Below, in pieces: positions 44,073-52,411 of a stretch of 64,000 nucleotides of DNA. Both the position numbers and the translations under genes were made by a program. Under the pieces are notes generated by a model. The model was not told the origin of the DNA. It ran no database searches and worked only from the letters and a program-made list of their open reading frames with translations. Source of the DNA: Leptolyngbya sp. FACHB-261 (GTDB lineage Bacteria; Cyanobacteriota; Cyanobacteriia; FACHB-261); the NCBI RefSeq assembly GCF_014696065.1, contig NZ_JACJPL010000026.1, positions 682,001 through 746,000 on the forward strand. The letters run 5' to 3'. Each line of letters opens with the position of its first letter. The first letter of the stretch is position 1.

Positions 44073-45518
44073 ATGGAGGAAGTGACCTCCGAGCTTGATC
44101 TAATCAAAAGTGGTTTGGTCCCGAGTAATTTAGCTCAGGATTACTCGGACCAGGTAGATTTAGCCCAGATGGATCTAGAGAGTCTGTGGCATCCACTGGT
44201 ACAGCATCAAGCCCTCGCCGGTAAACCCCCCAAATGTATGACCAAGGGGGTTGGCTGCTATGTTACCGATGAACAAGGGAAGGAATATTTAGACGGTATC
44301 TCTAGTTTATGGTGCGTCAATATTGGCTACGGGCGTCAGGAACTGGCGGAGGTTGCCTACCAGCAAACCCTGGAATTAGCCTACTTTCCCTTGACCATGA
44401 GCCATCCGCCTGCCATTCGCCTGGCTCACAAACTACTGGAACTTTTAGGCTTTGAGGGAAAGGTTTTTTTCTCCAATAGTGGCTCTGAAGCTAACGAAGT
44501 CGCCTTTAAAATCGCCCGTCAATATCACGCTCAGGCCAGCCCTACAAGCACAGGTCCTCGCTACAAAATCATCTCCCGCTACCGTGGCTACCACGGCAAT
44601 ACGATGGGAGCACTGAGTGCCACAGCAGTGGCTGAGCGCAAACTAAGTTATGAACCTTTAGCACCTGGCTTTATTCATATTCAGCCGCCCTATTGCTACC
44701 GTTGTCCTTTTGGTAAAACCTACGGCGCTTGCAATATCGAGTGTGCCACTACGTTGGAGAGCACCATTCAATATGAAGGCGCGCAGAGCGTCGCTGCTGT
44801 GATTGTGGAGCCAATTGTTGCAGGGGGTGGCCTTATTGTGCCACCAGATGAATATTTACCCCTAGTTCGGGCCATTTGCGACCGCTACGGCGTTCTGTTG
44901 ATCTTCGATGAGGTTGTCAACGGGTTTGGCCGCACTGGCAAAATGTTTGGGCATGAGCACTGGGGGGTGCAGCCGGATCTGATCACACTGGCCAAAGGCA
45001 TTACTAGTGGCTATATGCCTTTATCAGCGACGGCTGTAAAACAACCCATCTTCGAAGCCTTCCTTGATCAACCAGGCAGCACCTCTCATTTTCGCCATGT
45101 GAATACCTATGGTGGTCATCCGGTTGCTACTGCGGTTGCTGAGCGCAACATCGAAATTTTGGTTGCAGAACAGTTAACTGCTCAAGCTGCGAAAACGGGC
45201 AATTACCTGCTCAATGAGCTTAAAACTTGTCTGGACCATCCCTGGATTGGAGATATTCGCGGTAAGGGACTGTTTATTGGTCTTGAACTAGTGTCAGACC
45301 GTCAGACCAAAGCTCCTTTGGCCGAAGGTCAAGTTGCGGCAGTGATTAGCCACTGTCTGACTAATGGTGTCATCGTAGGTCGCAATACGAATACGGTACC
45401 TGGCTTTTCTAACGTGTTGATTTTGGCACCACCCTTAATTCTGACGTTTGACCAGGCAGACCAACTGGTATCTGTTCTTAAGGGTGCTTTAGAGGCCACT
45501 TATAAGTCGAGCTCTTAA
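44073..45518 (+). CDS. Class III aminotransferase, taurine-pyruvate type
   Basis: This 481-residue PLP enzyme has NSGSEAN (135-141) and the Schiff-base lysine K308 in LITLAKGITSG. The substrate region SSLWCVNIGYGRQEL and a Cys-rich segment (CYRCPFGKTYGACNIECA, about 208-225) are like taurine:pyruvate and beta-alanine:pyruvate aminotransferases. Placed between ssuB and a TauA-like binding protein, it likely deaminates taurine or another aminosulfonate to an aldehyde. No xsc (sulfoacetaldehyde acetyltransferase) is visible. AAGGAG precedes the ATG, and a 12-codon upstream frame (44044) overlaps the start. The exact substrate is inferred. Confidence 0.82.
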   Translation: MEEVTSELDLIKSGLVPSNLAQDYSDQVDLAQMDLESLWHPLVQHQALAGKPPKCMTKGVGCYVTDEQGKEYLDGISSLWCVNIGYGRQELAEVAYQQTLELAYFPLTMSHPPAIRLAHKLLELLGFEGKVFFSNSGSEANEVAFKIARQYHAQASPTSTGPRYKIISRYRGYHGNTMGALSATAVAERKLSYEPLAPGFIHIQPPYCYRCPFGKTYGACNIECATTLESTIQYEGAQSVAAVIVEPIVAGGGLIVPPDEYLPLVRAICDRYGVLLIFDEVVNGFGRTGKMFGHEHWGVQPDLITLAKGITSGYMPLSATAVKQPIFEAFLDQPGSTSHFRHVNTYGGHPVATAVAERNIEILVAEQLTAQAAKTGNYLLNELKTCLDHPWIGDIRGKGLFIGLELVSDRQTKAPLAEGQVAAVISHCLTNGVIVGRNTNTVPGFSNVLILAPPLILTFDQADQLVSVLKGALEATYKSSS

Positions 45519-45562
45519 AGGATCCAGCTGACTTGGATCGATTACAGATTGAGGAGATCAAA

Positions 45563-46645
45563 GTGATATTGAAACCAGAAATTAGCTTCAATAAAGCCGT
45601 TGGTTTGTTAGCCTTGTGCCTGACCTTAACGGTTTCGGCCTGTGCAGGGAGTTCTTCAAGCCCCACCAACCAGGCTGCGACTCCACAGGCAGCAGAGCAG
45701 CCCTCAGCAGCAGATCCCAAAGCCATTCGGGTTGGCTTTCAAGTCATTCCTAATGCTGAACTTCTAGCCAAGGCAATGGGCGCTGTTGAGAAGGAATTTC
45801 CTAACAGTAAAGTTACCTGGATCCAGTTTGATTCAGGCCGAGATGTCAATACGGCGATGGCTTCTGGTGGCATTGATTTCGGTCTGATTGGTTCAACCGG
45901 AACTTCAACCGGAATTGCCCGTGGTTTGCCCTATCAGGTTTACTTCATCCATGACGTTATTGGAGATAATGAGGCCCTAGTCGTCCGTAAAGATGCAGGC
46001 ATCCAATCTTTAAAAGATGTCAAAGGTAAAAAGATTGCTGTTCCCTTCGGCTCAACCACTCATTTCAGCTTGCTATCCGCTTTGAAAGCTGAAGGTTTAG
46101 ATGCCTCAGCTTTGACTATTCTCGACATGCAGCCGCCAGACATGCTAGCAGCTTGGCAACGCAAAGATATTGATGGTGGCTTTGTTTGGCAACCGAGTCT
46201 AACCAAGATGACCAGCGATGGCGGCACCGTTTTACTGACCGCGAAAAAGCTGTCAGAGCAGGGTATTGTAACTGCGGATGTTGGTATTGTTCGCAAGGAG
46301 TTTGCCGACCAGTATCCAGAGGCAGTCAGACGCTATGTGACGGTTTTAGATGAGGCCGTGCAGTTCTATCGAGATAAACCCGAAGATGCCGCGGCAACGC
46401 TGGCGCCACAACTAGGCCTATCTAAGCAAGAGAGCTTAGCTGTCATGAATGAATTGGTCTGGCTCAATGCTTCTGAACAGGCAGATGGCAAATTTCTGGG
46501 TACACCCAACAGCGCTGGTGCCTTTGCACAGGTGCTCAAGGAGTCAGCCGATTTTATGGTTGCCCAAAAAGCGATTCCCTCTGCACCCGATCTAGCAACC
46601 TATCAGCAGGCTATTCGCAACGAGTTTCTACAACCCGAAAAATAG
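45563..46645 (+). CDS. Taurine/sulfonate ABC substrate-binding lipoprotein
   Basis: This protein of about 360 residues is set to start at GTG 45563, with GAGGAG 6 bases upstream; a TTG 10 codons earlier has no such site. The lipoprotein signal ends TVSAC. The mature part follows the TauA/SsuA fold: IRVGFQVIPNAELLAKAMG, ASGGIDFGLIGSTGTSTGIA and AVPFGSTTHFSLLSAL. It resembles TauA more than the first binding protein of this cluster, so the two probably bring different sulfonates to one SsuBC channel. It lies 45 bp after the aminotransferase. Confidence 0.88.
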   Translation: MILKPEISFNKAVGLLALCLTLTVSACAGSSSSPTNQAATPQAAEQPSAADPKAIRVGFQVIPNAELLAKAMGAVEKEFPNSKVTWIQFDSGRDVNTAMASGGIDFGLIGSTGTSTGIARGLPYQVYFIHDVIGDNEALVVRKDAGIQSLKDVKGKKIAVPFGSTTHFSLLSALKAEGLDASALTILDMQPPDMLAAWQRKDIDGGFVWQPSLTKMTSDGGTVLLTAKKLSEQGIVTADVGIVRKEFADQYPEAVRRYVTVLDEAVQFYRDKPEDAAATLAPQLGLSKQESLAVMNELVWLNASEQADGKFLGTPNSAGAFAQVLKESADFMVAQKAIPSAPDLATYQQAIRNEFLQPEK

Positions 46646-46660
46646 AGGTTGAGTTAACTT

Positions 46661-46698
46661 CTATTCGGCTATTCGGCTATTCGGCTATTCGGCTATTG
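46661..46698 (+). repeat. Octanucleotide tandem repeat
   Basis: Four perfect copies of CTATTCGG and one degenerate copy lie just after the taurine-binding protein gene. They are short and non-coding. Confidence 0.8.
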
Positions 46699-46738
46699 GT
46701 AGCACCTAATCCCTATTGCATTAATGCTTAGATTACTG

Positions 46739-46767
46739 GAATGCGAGAGCCCAAAGCTCTCGCATTC
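46739..46767. terminator. Bidirectional hairpin
   Basis: A perfect 12-bp stem (GAATGCGAGAGC / GCTCTCGCATTC) with loop CCAAA lies between the convergent binding-protein and NmrA-family genes. No T-run follows. Confidence 0.6.
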
Positions 46768-46777
46768 AGCCTGCTGT

Positions 46778-47695
46778 CTAAATTCCTAAGCACCGCCGTA
46801 GAAAATGCTCTAGGCTCTCCGGCTGGAAGCCAAAGGTTGTTTCTAGCAGAGCTACTTCAGCAGGTGTAACCAGATACTCATTAGCGAGCAGGGCTCGCAG
46901 TGTGCCTAACGATTCACTTACGCTAGGGCTCACCAACCCCACAGCACCCCGCAAACCATCGAACAGTAGCAGTGGTGGGTTGATGATGATTGGTTCTCGG
47001 TTAAAAATGCGGCCAAAAATTTTGGGAATTTGGTCACGGCTGAGGGCCTCCGGTCCACCGATATTGAAAACTCGGTTGCGGGCAGCATCCAGCGAGGCCG
47101 AAGCAACTGCTATGCGAGCCAGGTCATCAGTTGAGACAATTGAAGTGCGATTCTGCGGCTCCCCGATCAACAGATAGATGCCTGTCTGTCGAAAGCGTTC
47201 GGCCAAGGGCAAAAGATTGGAGGCAAAGCCGGAGGGACGCAAGATCGTGTAGCCCAAACCATCGGCCTGCTGTTGCAGGTACTTCTCTACTTCCCGCTTT
47301 GCCTTAAAGACCGGAGCATCTTCATAGCCCCGATCAGCGCCCAGCACCGATGTAAATACAAAATGCTCAGCGCCTTGGGCCTTGGCCTGATCGATGAGTT
47401 CAATGTTGGCGCGGTAGTCAATCGATTGTGCGTCCCCTTCGCCAGTCGCGTTGGCACCGTGGGCACTAATCACAACCCGGACCCCACGACAGGCCTTCTC
47501 AATATCGCGATCGTTCAATAAATTGCCCACAAAAATCTCAGCGCCCCGTTGCTCTAACTCGCTATATCGGGCGTTGAGGCGTACGAAAGCGCGAACTGGC
47601 AGATTTTGTTCGCGTAGTTGCCGCACAATTCGGCGACCTAGACCACCGGTTGCTCCTGTCACCAAAAACATGCACTGAATCTCCGCACTGAACAT
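46778..47695 (-). CDS. NmrA-like NAD(P)-binding protein
   Basis: This atypical short-chain dehydrogenase has about 305 residues. The Rossmann glycine motif is TGATGGLG near the N-terminus, and GARNRVFNIGGPEALS-type NmrA features occur late. The longest frame begins 33 residues earlier with an unlikely segment; ATG at 47695 or 47671 is preferred, and GGAG lies before the latter. Chloroplast and cyanobacterial relatives (HCF173, HCF244/Ycf39) act in photosystem II assembly and D1 translation. It is divergent from a PsbP-like gene with about 90 bp between, which would fit such a role. Specific identity is not proved. Confidence 0.8.
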   Translation of the reverse strand: MFSAEIQCMFLVTGATGGLGRRIVRQLREQNLPVRAFVRLNARYSELEQRGAEIFVGNLLNDRDIEKACRGVRVVISAHGANATGEGDAQSIDYRANIELIDQAKAQGAEHFVFTSVLGADRGYEDAPVFKAKREVEKYLQQQADGLGYTILRPSGFASNLLPLAERFRQTGIYLLIGEPQNRTSIVSTDDLARIAVASASLDAARNRVFNIGGPEALSRDQIPKIFGRIFNREPIIINPPLLLFDGLRGAVGLVSPSVSESLGTLRALLANEYLVTPAEVALLETTFGFQPESLEHFLRRCLGI

Positions 47696-47786
47696 TGCCG
47701 CTTCTTCAAACTCTAGCAACGCAGGCAAGGTGAGAAGATAAAAGCTGTATATTACACAACACCCTAGGGGGCCAAGGGAGCCTGTC

Positions 47787-48326
47787 ATGTTCAAACGTTT
47801 GTTAGTCCTATTGACCCTGGCTTTGACCCTGAGCAGCTGTGTGACTCAGGCCACTGCTGGCCTGAACTCCTTTGTGGATGGCCAGGACGGCTATGAGTTT
47901 CTATACCCCCTAGGTTGGGTGCAAACCCAACTTGCTAATGGCCCTGATGTTCTGTTTCGAGACTTCATTGAGCAGACTGAGAACGTCAGTGTCGTCATCG
48001 GCGATTTGAGCGACCCACAGGCCAGCCTAAGTGACTTGGGCAGTCCTACAGATGTTGGCCAACGCATGTCTCAGAAAGTCATCGCGCCTCCTGGTTCAGA
48101 TCGCCAGGCAGAGCTGATCAGTGCCCGTCAGCACACCAACGGCAACCATGACTACTATGTGTTGGAATATGCAGTCAACGCTCGTGGCCAACAACGCCAC
48201 GAACTGGTAAGTGTTGTCACTAGCCGAGGCAAGCTGTTTACGTTCAGCGCCTCCACCTTAGAGCGTCGCTGGCCCAAGATTCAGGAGTTATTAGGTCGTG
48301 TAGTCGAGTCCTTCACGGTTTATTAA
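47787..48326 (+). CDS. psbP: PsbP-like lipoprotein (CyanoP)
   Basis: This 179-residue lumenal lipoprotein has signal and lipobox TLSSC (about residues 14-18). The PsbP fold follows, beginning DGYEFLYPLGWVQ with PDVLFRDFIEQTENVSVVI and ending VVTSRGKLFTFSAST. CyanoP binds photosystem II during early assembly. AAGGGAG lies 6 bases before the ATG. The sequence TATATT upstream (about 47747) could be a -10 element. Divergent from the NmrA-like gene. Confidence 0.93.
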   Translation: MFKRLLVLLTLALTLSSCVTQATAGLNSFVDGQDGYEFLYPLGWVQTQLANGPDVLFRDFIEQTENVSVVIGDLSDPQASLSDLGSPTDVGQRMSQKVIAPPGSDRQAELISARQHTNGNHDYYVLEYAVNARGQQRHELVSVVTSRGKLFTFSASTLERRWPKIQELLGRVVESFTVY

Positions 48327-48486
48327 GCCTTCAGGGTTGACCAAGTAAGTTTATTGAGCTGACAAAGCTGCGCAGCCTTGCTGCTGGGGACAGAGCCATA
48401 GGGACTCTAAAGCAGGAACCCTTCTCAACCCCGTGGCTCAGCAGCTTTGTTGTTGGTTTAGCTGTTGGTTCGGCTGTTATGCCGGT

Positions 48487-48837
48487 TTAGCCAAACCAGC
48501 TTGAAGGAACCGCTTCAGCTTTAAACTTGTGGGGAATGTGGTTACTGACCCACTCACAGTTGCGCTCCAAGATACATTGAATGCCATCGTGTACTGCCTC
48601 GCGCAGCCGCTGCTGCACAGGATGGGGGACCAACACCCGATTCTCCTCTAGGGGAGAACTCTGCTCCACCAAGCCGTAACAGACTGGCACTCGGTTAAGC
48701 ACATAACTCGCCAACTGAACTCGTAAGTCGGGATTAGCGAAGGCTTCGTGATAAGGGTGGGATGGGTAAGTATCTAACGCTTTTTCAATCTCTTGGTTAA
48801 CCAAAGGTAAAACGAGATTCTCAATGCTCTTTGTCAT
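48487..48837 (-). CDS. ComFB-like protein
   Basis: This 116-residue protein starts at ATG 48837, chosen because GGAGG lies 5 bases upstream. It resembles the late-competence ComFB family: ENLVLPLVNQEIEKAL at the start, the ASYVLNRVPVCYGLVE core, and a helical HPVQQRLREAVHDGIQCIL end. Cyanobacterial ComFB proteins bind cyclic di-nucleotides and affect motility and cell size. This is a moderate match, and key binding residues cannot be checked. It lies near the GTPase/DUF4388 genes on the same strand. Confidence 0.6.
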   Translation of the reverse strand: MTKSIENLVLPLVNQEIEKALDTYPSHPYHEAFANPDLRVQLASYVLNRVPVCYGLVEQSSPLEENRVLVPHPVQQRLREAVHDGIQCILERNCEWVSNHIPHKFKAEAVPSSWFG

Positions 48838-49089
48838 AGCTGCCTCCAATGGAAAATCCTAATGGGCAGAACCTCTAATGCTGTTTCTGATTGTGAAATT
48901 CAGCAAACAAGATGAGAGGTGGAAAGGGGGATCGCCCACCTGGAGCCTGTTCCCGCCTTCTAATTTTCCACCTTCAGGATACAGCGCTCTGATTGTTCGT
49001 GATGAACTTATAACCGTTCTTTACAAGCAGTGTGAGGGAGCAAATGCCATGTTCTATACAGCACAAGGATTTAATGCCTCAGAACAAAC

Positions 49090-49626
49090 TTATGCCCGAA
49101 CTTGAACACTCATCATATGTTGCAGTAAAGTAACCAGAGCTTCGCTCACTGAACTACTGTTATTAGCATCGACAGGGATAATTGGTGGATAGTCGCTGCC
49201 GTAGCCTAGGGCTAGAGTCAGGTCTTCTGCAGACCAAGCTCCCTCACAATCCATGTGGGTCATGCCAATCACGAGAGGAATACTGGCTCGTTGGCTCATG
49301 AAGTTCAGGATACTGCGAGCAGCCCGAAATTCAGCTGGACGGTGCGCAGCGACCAACAGGACATAAGCGTGGGCACGGCGGATCAATATATCCCACATGA
49401 AATCAAAGCGAGTTTGTCCAGGTGTTCCATAGACATGCAGAGCCATCTCTGGACCGAAGCTCAACCGGCCGAAGTCAAAGGCCACTGTGGTTTTGCGCTT
49501 TAGTTGAGCAGTTTCATCAGTTGCCCGTTCGTCGGTGTCAACGACCTCAATCTCACTGATGGAGCGGATGAAGGTAGATTTGCCTGCCCCGACCGGCCCA
49601 GTCACGACAATCCGCAGAATTTCCAT
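49090..49626 (-). CDS. Ras-like small GTPase (MglA-related)
   Basis: This 178-residue P-loop GTPase has G1 GPVGAGKST (10-18), a switch-I-like region with the Thr pair in KRKTTVAFDFG (43-53), G3 GTPGQTRFDF (67-76, PGQ in place of AGQ/GGQ) and G4 THMD (123-126). Close relatives include MglA-type polarity switches and GTPases beside roadblock proteins. Its ATG overlaps the last base of the DUF4388 stop (TAATG), so the two are coupled. An MglB-type roadblock gene is encoded 2 kb upstream on the same strand. Confidence 0.88.
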   Translation of the reverse strand: MEILRIVVTGPVGAGKSTFIRSISEIEVVDTDERATDETAQLKRKTTVAFDFGRLSFGPEMALHVYGTPGQTRFDFMWDILIRRAHAYVLLVAAHRPAEFRAARSILNFMSQRASIPLVIGMTHMDCEGAWSAEDLTLALGYGSDYPPIIPVDANNSSSVSEALVTLLQHMMSVQVRA

Positions 49627-50504
49627 TAGCCGCGTCCTCCTTTGAGAAAGCCAACCAAGCTAGAGAGAAAGGCATTGCTGGGTGCTGGGGAACCAGAGTT
49701 AGGTTCAGCGGTTCGGGCAGCAGGAGTAACGGCAGGCAAGGGCTCGATGGTGTTGAGCACAGGTTCAGCCATCGCGGTTGGAATTTCATCCACCAGTCCG
49801 ACTGCCATCAAACGGAAAGCTGCCTGTTGGAGCTTGGCTAAAGACGTATTGAGTTGCGCTGCAATTGCCTCTATCGTGTGGCTGCTGTCAGCAAACTCCC
49901 ACACCTGCCATTCCAATGCCTCCAGTTTGAGGTTGGGCTTACCGACACTGCGCAAAGTAGAGGTGGGGGCAGGCAGCTTAGCCTCCAGCATGGCCCAGTC
50001 TTGCACCCAACGTAGGCCATTGAGAGCAGCTTCACCTGCACGAATGCTTAAACCTGTCATTAGGCTATAGTTGAGTGCAGTTGAAGTCTCTAAACAGAAG
50101 CGTCCATCTGGTACCTGAAAAAGCTTATAGACTCCCTGGCGCAGCTGAAGCTTAAACAGAGCGGTTAGCTGATCCGCTTGTAGAGCACCTTGAGATTTGA
50201 GGCATAAGCCCAAAGGTGAATTGACTGCACAACGGGCACCCAACTTCTCAATACTACGGTCACTAATCCAACCACGTTGAGCCAGTAAATCAGTCAACGG
50301 TGGCACTTCACTGGCAACTTCTACTGCAACGATACGGCCTTGGTATAGCCAAATTTTATGGACTTGCAACTGAGTTGAGGCTCGAAAATCTAACAGGCTA
50401 TCCAGCATGGGCTGAATAGTTAGCAAACCTGTCTTATGACCTTGGTCGACTAATTGTAATAACTCTGGCAGTGAAAAATCAGCGAGCGAACCACTTAGCG
50501 CCAT
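49626..50504 (-). CDS. DUF4388 (PATAN-type) protein
   Basis: This protein of about 292 residues starts at ATG 50504 (MALSGSLADFSLPELLQL, the typical DUF4388 start), with GGGAG about 7 bases before; an upstream Met is less likely. The DUF4388 domain covers roughly residues 1-130. A middle part resembles a winged-helix segment (AIAAQLNTSLAKLQQAAFRLMAVGLVDE), and a Pro/Ala linker ends in a hydrophobic C-terminus. PATAN/DUF4388 domains in cyanobacteria contact type IV pilus motors or GTPases. It is translationally coupled to the small GTPase. Confidence 0.85.
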   Translation of the reverse strand: MALSGSLADFSLPELLQLVDQGHKTGLLTIQPMLDSLLDFRASTQLQVHKIWLYQGRIVAVEVASEVPPLTDLLAQRGWISDRSIEKLGARCAVNSPLGLCLKSQGALQADQLTALFKLQLRQGVYKLFQVPDGRFCLETSTALNYSLMTGLSIRAGEAALNGLRWVQDWAMLEAKLPAPTSTLRSVGKPNLKLEALEWQVWEFADSSHTIEAIAAQLNTSLAKLQQAAFRLMAVGLVDEIPTAMAEPVLNTIEPLPAVTPAARTAEPNSGSPAPSNAFLSSLVGFLKGGRG

Positions 50505-50735
50505 CTCAAATCTCCCGTACAACCAGCCCTTAGGTAATCCATCAACATAGATAAAAACAAGTATTCCGCTTACTTTTGATCTTTTTCCTGCACTTGTATG
50601 TCCTCATGCTCTCAGACTGATTCAGCCTTGCTTCTCTTGAATGCAGCCTTTGTTCGGTGACAAGTTTGTCCCAGGTCTTCAAAAGCTCTTTCAATACTCC
50701 ATTGAAATTCTAGAAGACCCATAGGAGCCTCTGCC

Positions 50736-50755
50736 CCGATGCTTTTACGGAGTTT
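50736..50755 (-). promoter_or_regulatory. Shared upstream box, copy 1
   Basis: On the minus strand: AAACTCCGTAAAAGCATCGG. It lies 232 bp upstream of the DUF4388 start and matches 19 of 20 positions with the box at 52172 before the roadblock gene. It is probably a shared promoter or activator site. Confidence 0.6.
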
Positions 50756-50879
50756 TAGGGTTTTGAACAAGCCGAGTTGTTTCAAATTATTGCTGGCCTG
50801 CGTACTGCAAAATAAACTACAGACTTGTTGTTTATGTCTGAAATCGAAGTGGCACGCTGACAGTTTGATGACTCATATT

Positions 50880-50928
50880 TTGATAGCCCATGCGTTCCTA
50901 AAAATTCCTAGGAATGCATGGGCTATCA
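50880..50928. terminator. Long hairpin downstream of the globin gene
   Basis: A stem of about 20 bp with one mismatch (TGATAGCCCATGC-TTCCTA / TAGGAA-GCATGGGCTATCA). It lies 82 bp after the globin stop on the minus strand. No T-run follows, so it may stabilise or end the roadblock-globin transcript. Confidence 0.55.
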
Positions 50929-51010
50929 AGGCTACCTCTGGTTTTAGTAGCGATTACGGTAGATAAAAACTAAGAGGCTTCCCAACCCATGAAGAGTGTC
51001 AGGTTAGGTT

Positions 51011-51565
51011 CTATAGGGTAGACGCACCAGTAGAGACCAAACGCTTGAACAGACCTTCTGTCCAACCTGTTTCTTTCTGAACTGCGTTATAAGCCACTTC
51101 CATGTAGGCCTGTTCGATGAACGCTAGGTCGATCATGGCAATGGTTCCTAAGGCTTCGCGAAGTGCTTCTGGCTTCTCAGCTTGCAGCAAACGCTTGCCG
51201 AACTCTTGGACAACGATAGCCATAGCAGGCACAACATGCTGAGGGCCAATGCCAATCTGCACATGGACTAAGCCTACACGCCAACGACGCTCAGCATAGG
51301 CCTCTCCCCAGTTGTCCATGCCAGTGAACATTTCATGGAACCACTGAACAAAGGTGCTGTGCAGACGATGCATCGAGCCTTCTTTCTTGTTTAGAACTGA
51401 ATTCATCTCGGGATCCCGACCCAGATATTCATAAAAATGGTTGGCCATATCGGGAGCGAGGGCCAGAGCCCAATCGGTGTTCTCCTTCAGAAGAGCCTGA
51501 TGGTCGGCAGAGAAACCAGTGCGGGTCTTCAGTGCAATCAATAGAGTTTGAGCATCAATGGACAT
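51011..51565 (-). CDS. Single-domain sensor globin (protoglobin type)
   Basis: This 184-residue protein is built like the globin domain of globin-coupled sensors. A helical N-terminus is followed by ERRWRVGLVHVQIGIGPQHVVPAM, in which His101 fits the proximal heme ligand position of the GxVHxxIGL motif. There is no transmitter or cyclase domain, so it must act on a partner. It sits 94 bp downstream of the roadblock gene and upstream of the DUF4388/GTPase pair, all on the minus strand. A role as an oxygen, NO or redox input to that switch is inferred. Heme binding is not shown. Confidence 0.82.
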   Translation of the reverse strand: MSIDAQTLLIALKTRTGFSADHQALLKENTDWALALAPDMANHFYEYLGRDPEMNSVLNKKEGSMHRLHSTFVQWFHEMFTGMDNWGEAYAERRWRVGLVHVQIGIGPQHVVPAMAIVVQEFGKRLLQAEKPEALREALGTIAMIDLAFIEQAYMEVAYNAVQKETGWTEGLFKRLVSTGASTL

Positions 51566-51659
51566 AGTAAATCCTTGGTGGCGCCTTAGCCGACTAGTAG
51601 ATCAAGAAACTTCAGTGACGTCAGTTGAAATGGGATGGAATAGAGAAATGTCGCTTTAT

Positions 51660-52028
51660 CTAGCCGAGCAGAGCCGTAATTTCTCCAACAACCCGCTTGA
51701 TTTCTAAAAAGACCAATCCCTGCTTAGCAGCTGCACTAGCCAGCACTAGCAGTACTGCATCCGCATTGCACCCGACCAGAATGCCGTAGCCCTTCTCCCC
51801 TTGCACAAACACTCGGTCAATTTCTCCACGAGCCAGTTCTGCACAGATGCGCTCACCCAAGGAGAGCATGGCAGCAGACATAGCGGAGGTTCGCTCCTCA
51901 TCCATACCGCCAGGCAGAGCAGCAGCTAGAGAGAGGCCATCGGGTGAAACTAGAATTGAGCCTTGAATATCAGGTGTACTGCTGACGAAGTTTTGCAGCA
52001 CCGTTGTCAGTGCATTAATGTTAACCAT
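51660..52028 (-). CDS. Roadblock/LC7 domain protein (MglB-like)
   Basis: This 122-residue protein is essentially one roadblock/LC7 domain: LQNFVSSTPDIQGSILVSPDGLSLAAALP, then EERTSAMSAAMLSLGERICAEL and a beta strand RVFVQGEKGYGILVGC. Stand-alone bacterial roadblock proteins such as MglB dimerise and act as GTPase-activating partners of MglA-type GTPases. A small GTPase is encoded 2 kb downstream on the same strand. The 20-bp box at 52172 lies 144 bp upstream. Confidence 0.88.
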   Translation of the reverse strand: MVNINALTTVLQNFVSSTPDIQGSILVSPDGLSLAAALPGGMDEERTSAMSAAMLSLGERICAELARGEIDRVFVQGEKGYGILVGCNADAVLLVLASAAAKQGLVFLEIKRVVGEITALLG

Positions 52029-52171
52029 GCTCGTAGATCCTTAGGTCCTCAGATTTATTGAGCCTTGCTTCTGTTGATAAAGCGTTTACCTGGCTAAGTC
52101 AGGTTTCAAAGCGTTTAGTGCAATCAGCTAAGCTACGTTTGAATCGTAGTAAGTTAATGAGAAGAATCACA

Positions 52172-52191
52172 CCGATGCTTCTACGGAGTTT
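52172..52191 (-). promoter_or_regulatory. Shared upstream box, copy 2
   Basis: On the minus strand: AAACTCCGTAGAAGCATCGG, upstream of the roadblock gene. It differs at one position from the box upstream of the DUF4388 gene. Confidence 0.6.
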
Positions 52192-52411
52192 CCAAAATTC
52201 TTTCCCTACAAAGTATTTCGAACTGTGTTCTTTCTTGTCAGAAGAATGCGGGCGTAAACTTTCGCAAAACCAACTTGCGATCTGTCTGTAATGTCTCTCC
52301 CTATGTTGGGAATAATGGCCAGCTTCGTAACCCACGGTCCAGCAAACACCTAATTTTTTGCAGAAAAATTGTATAAATACCCAGCTCAATTGTTTATGCT
52401 TAGAATCTTGA

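Larger units (their letters stand above)
50505..51010. other. Gap splitting the roadblock/globin and DUF4388/GTPase gene pairs
   Basis: About 506 bp without a credible gene. It contains the DUF4388 promoter region with the shared 20-bp box (50736) and a long hairpin (50880) after the globin gene. Confidence 0.5.

Noticed and set aside
46661-46698. Tandem repeat considered as a CRISPR remnant
   Set aside because: The unit is 8 bp without spacers; it is a simple tandem repeat.
48878-49105. 75-codon + strand frame between the ComFB-like and GTPase genes
   Set aside because: No ribosome-binding site or recognisable protein features.
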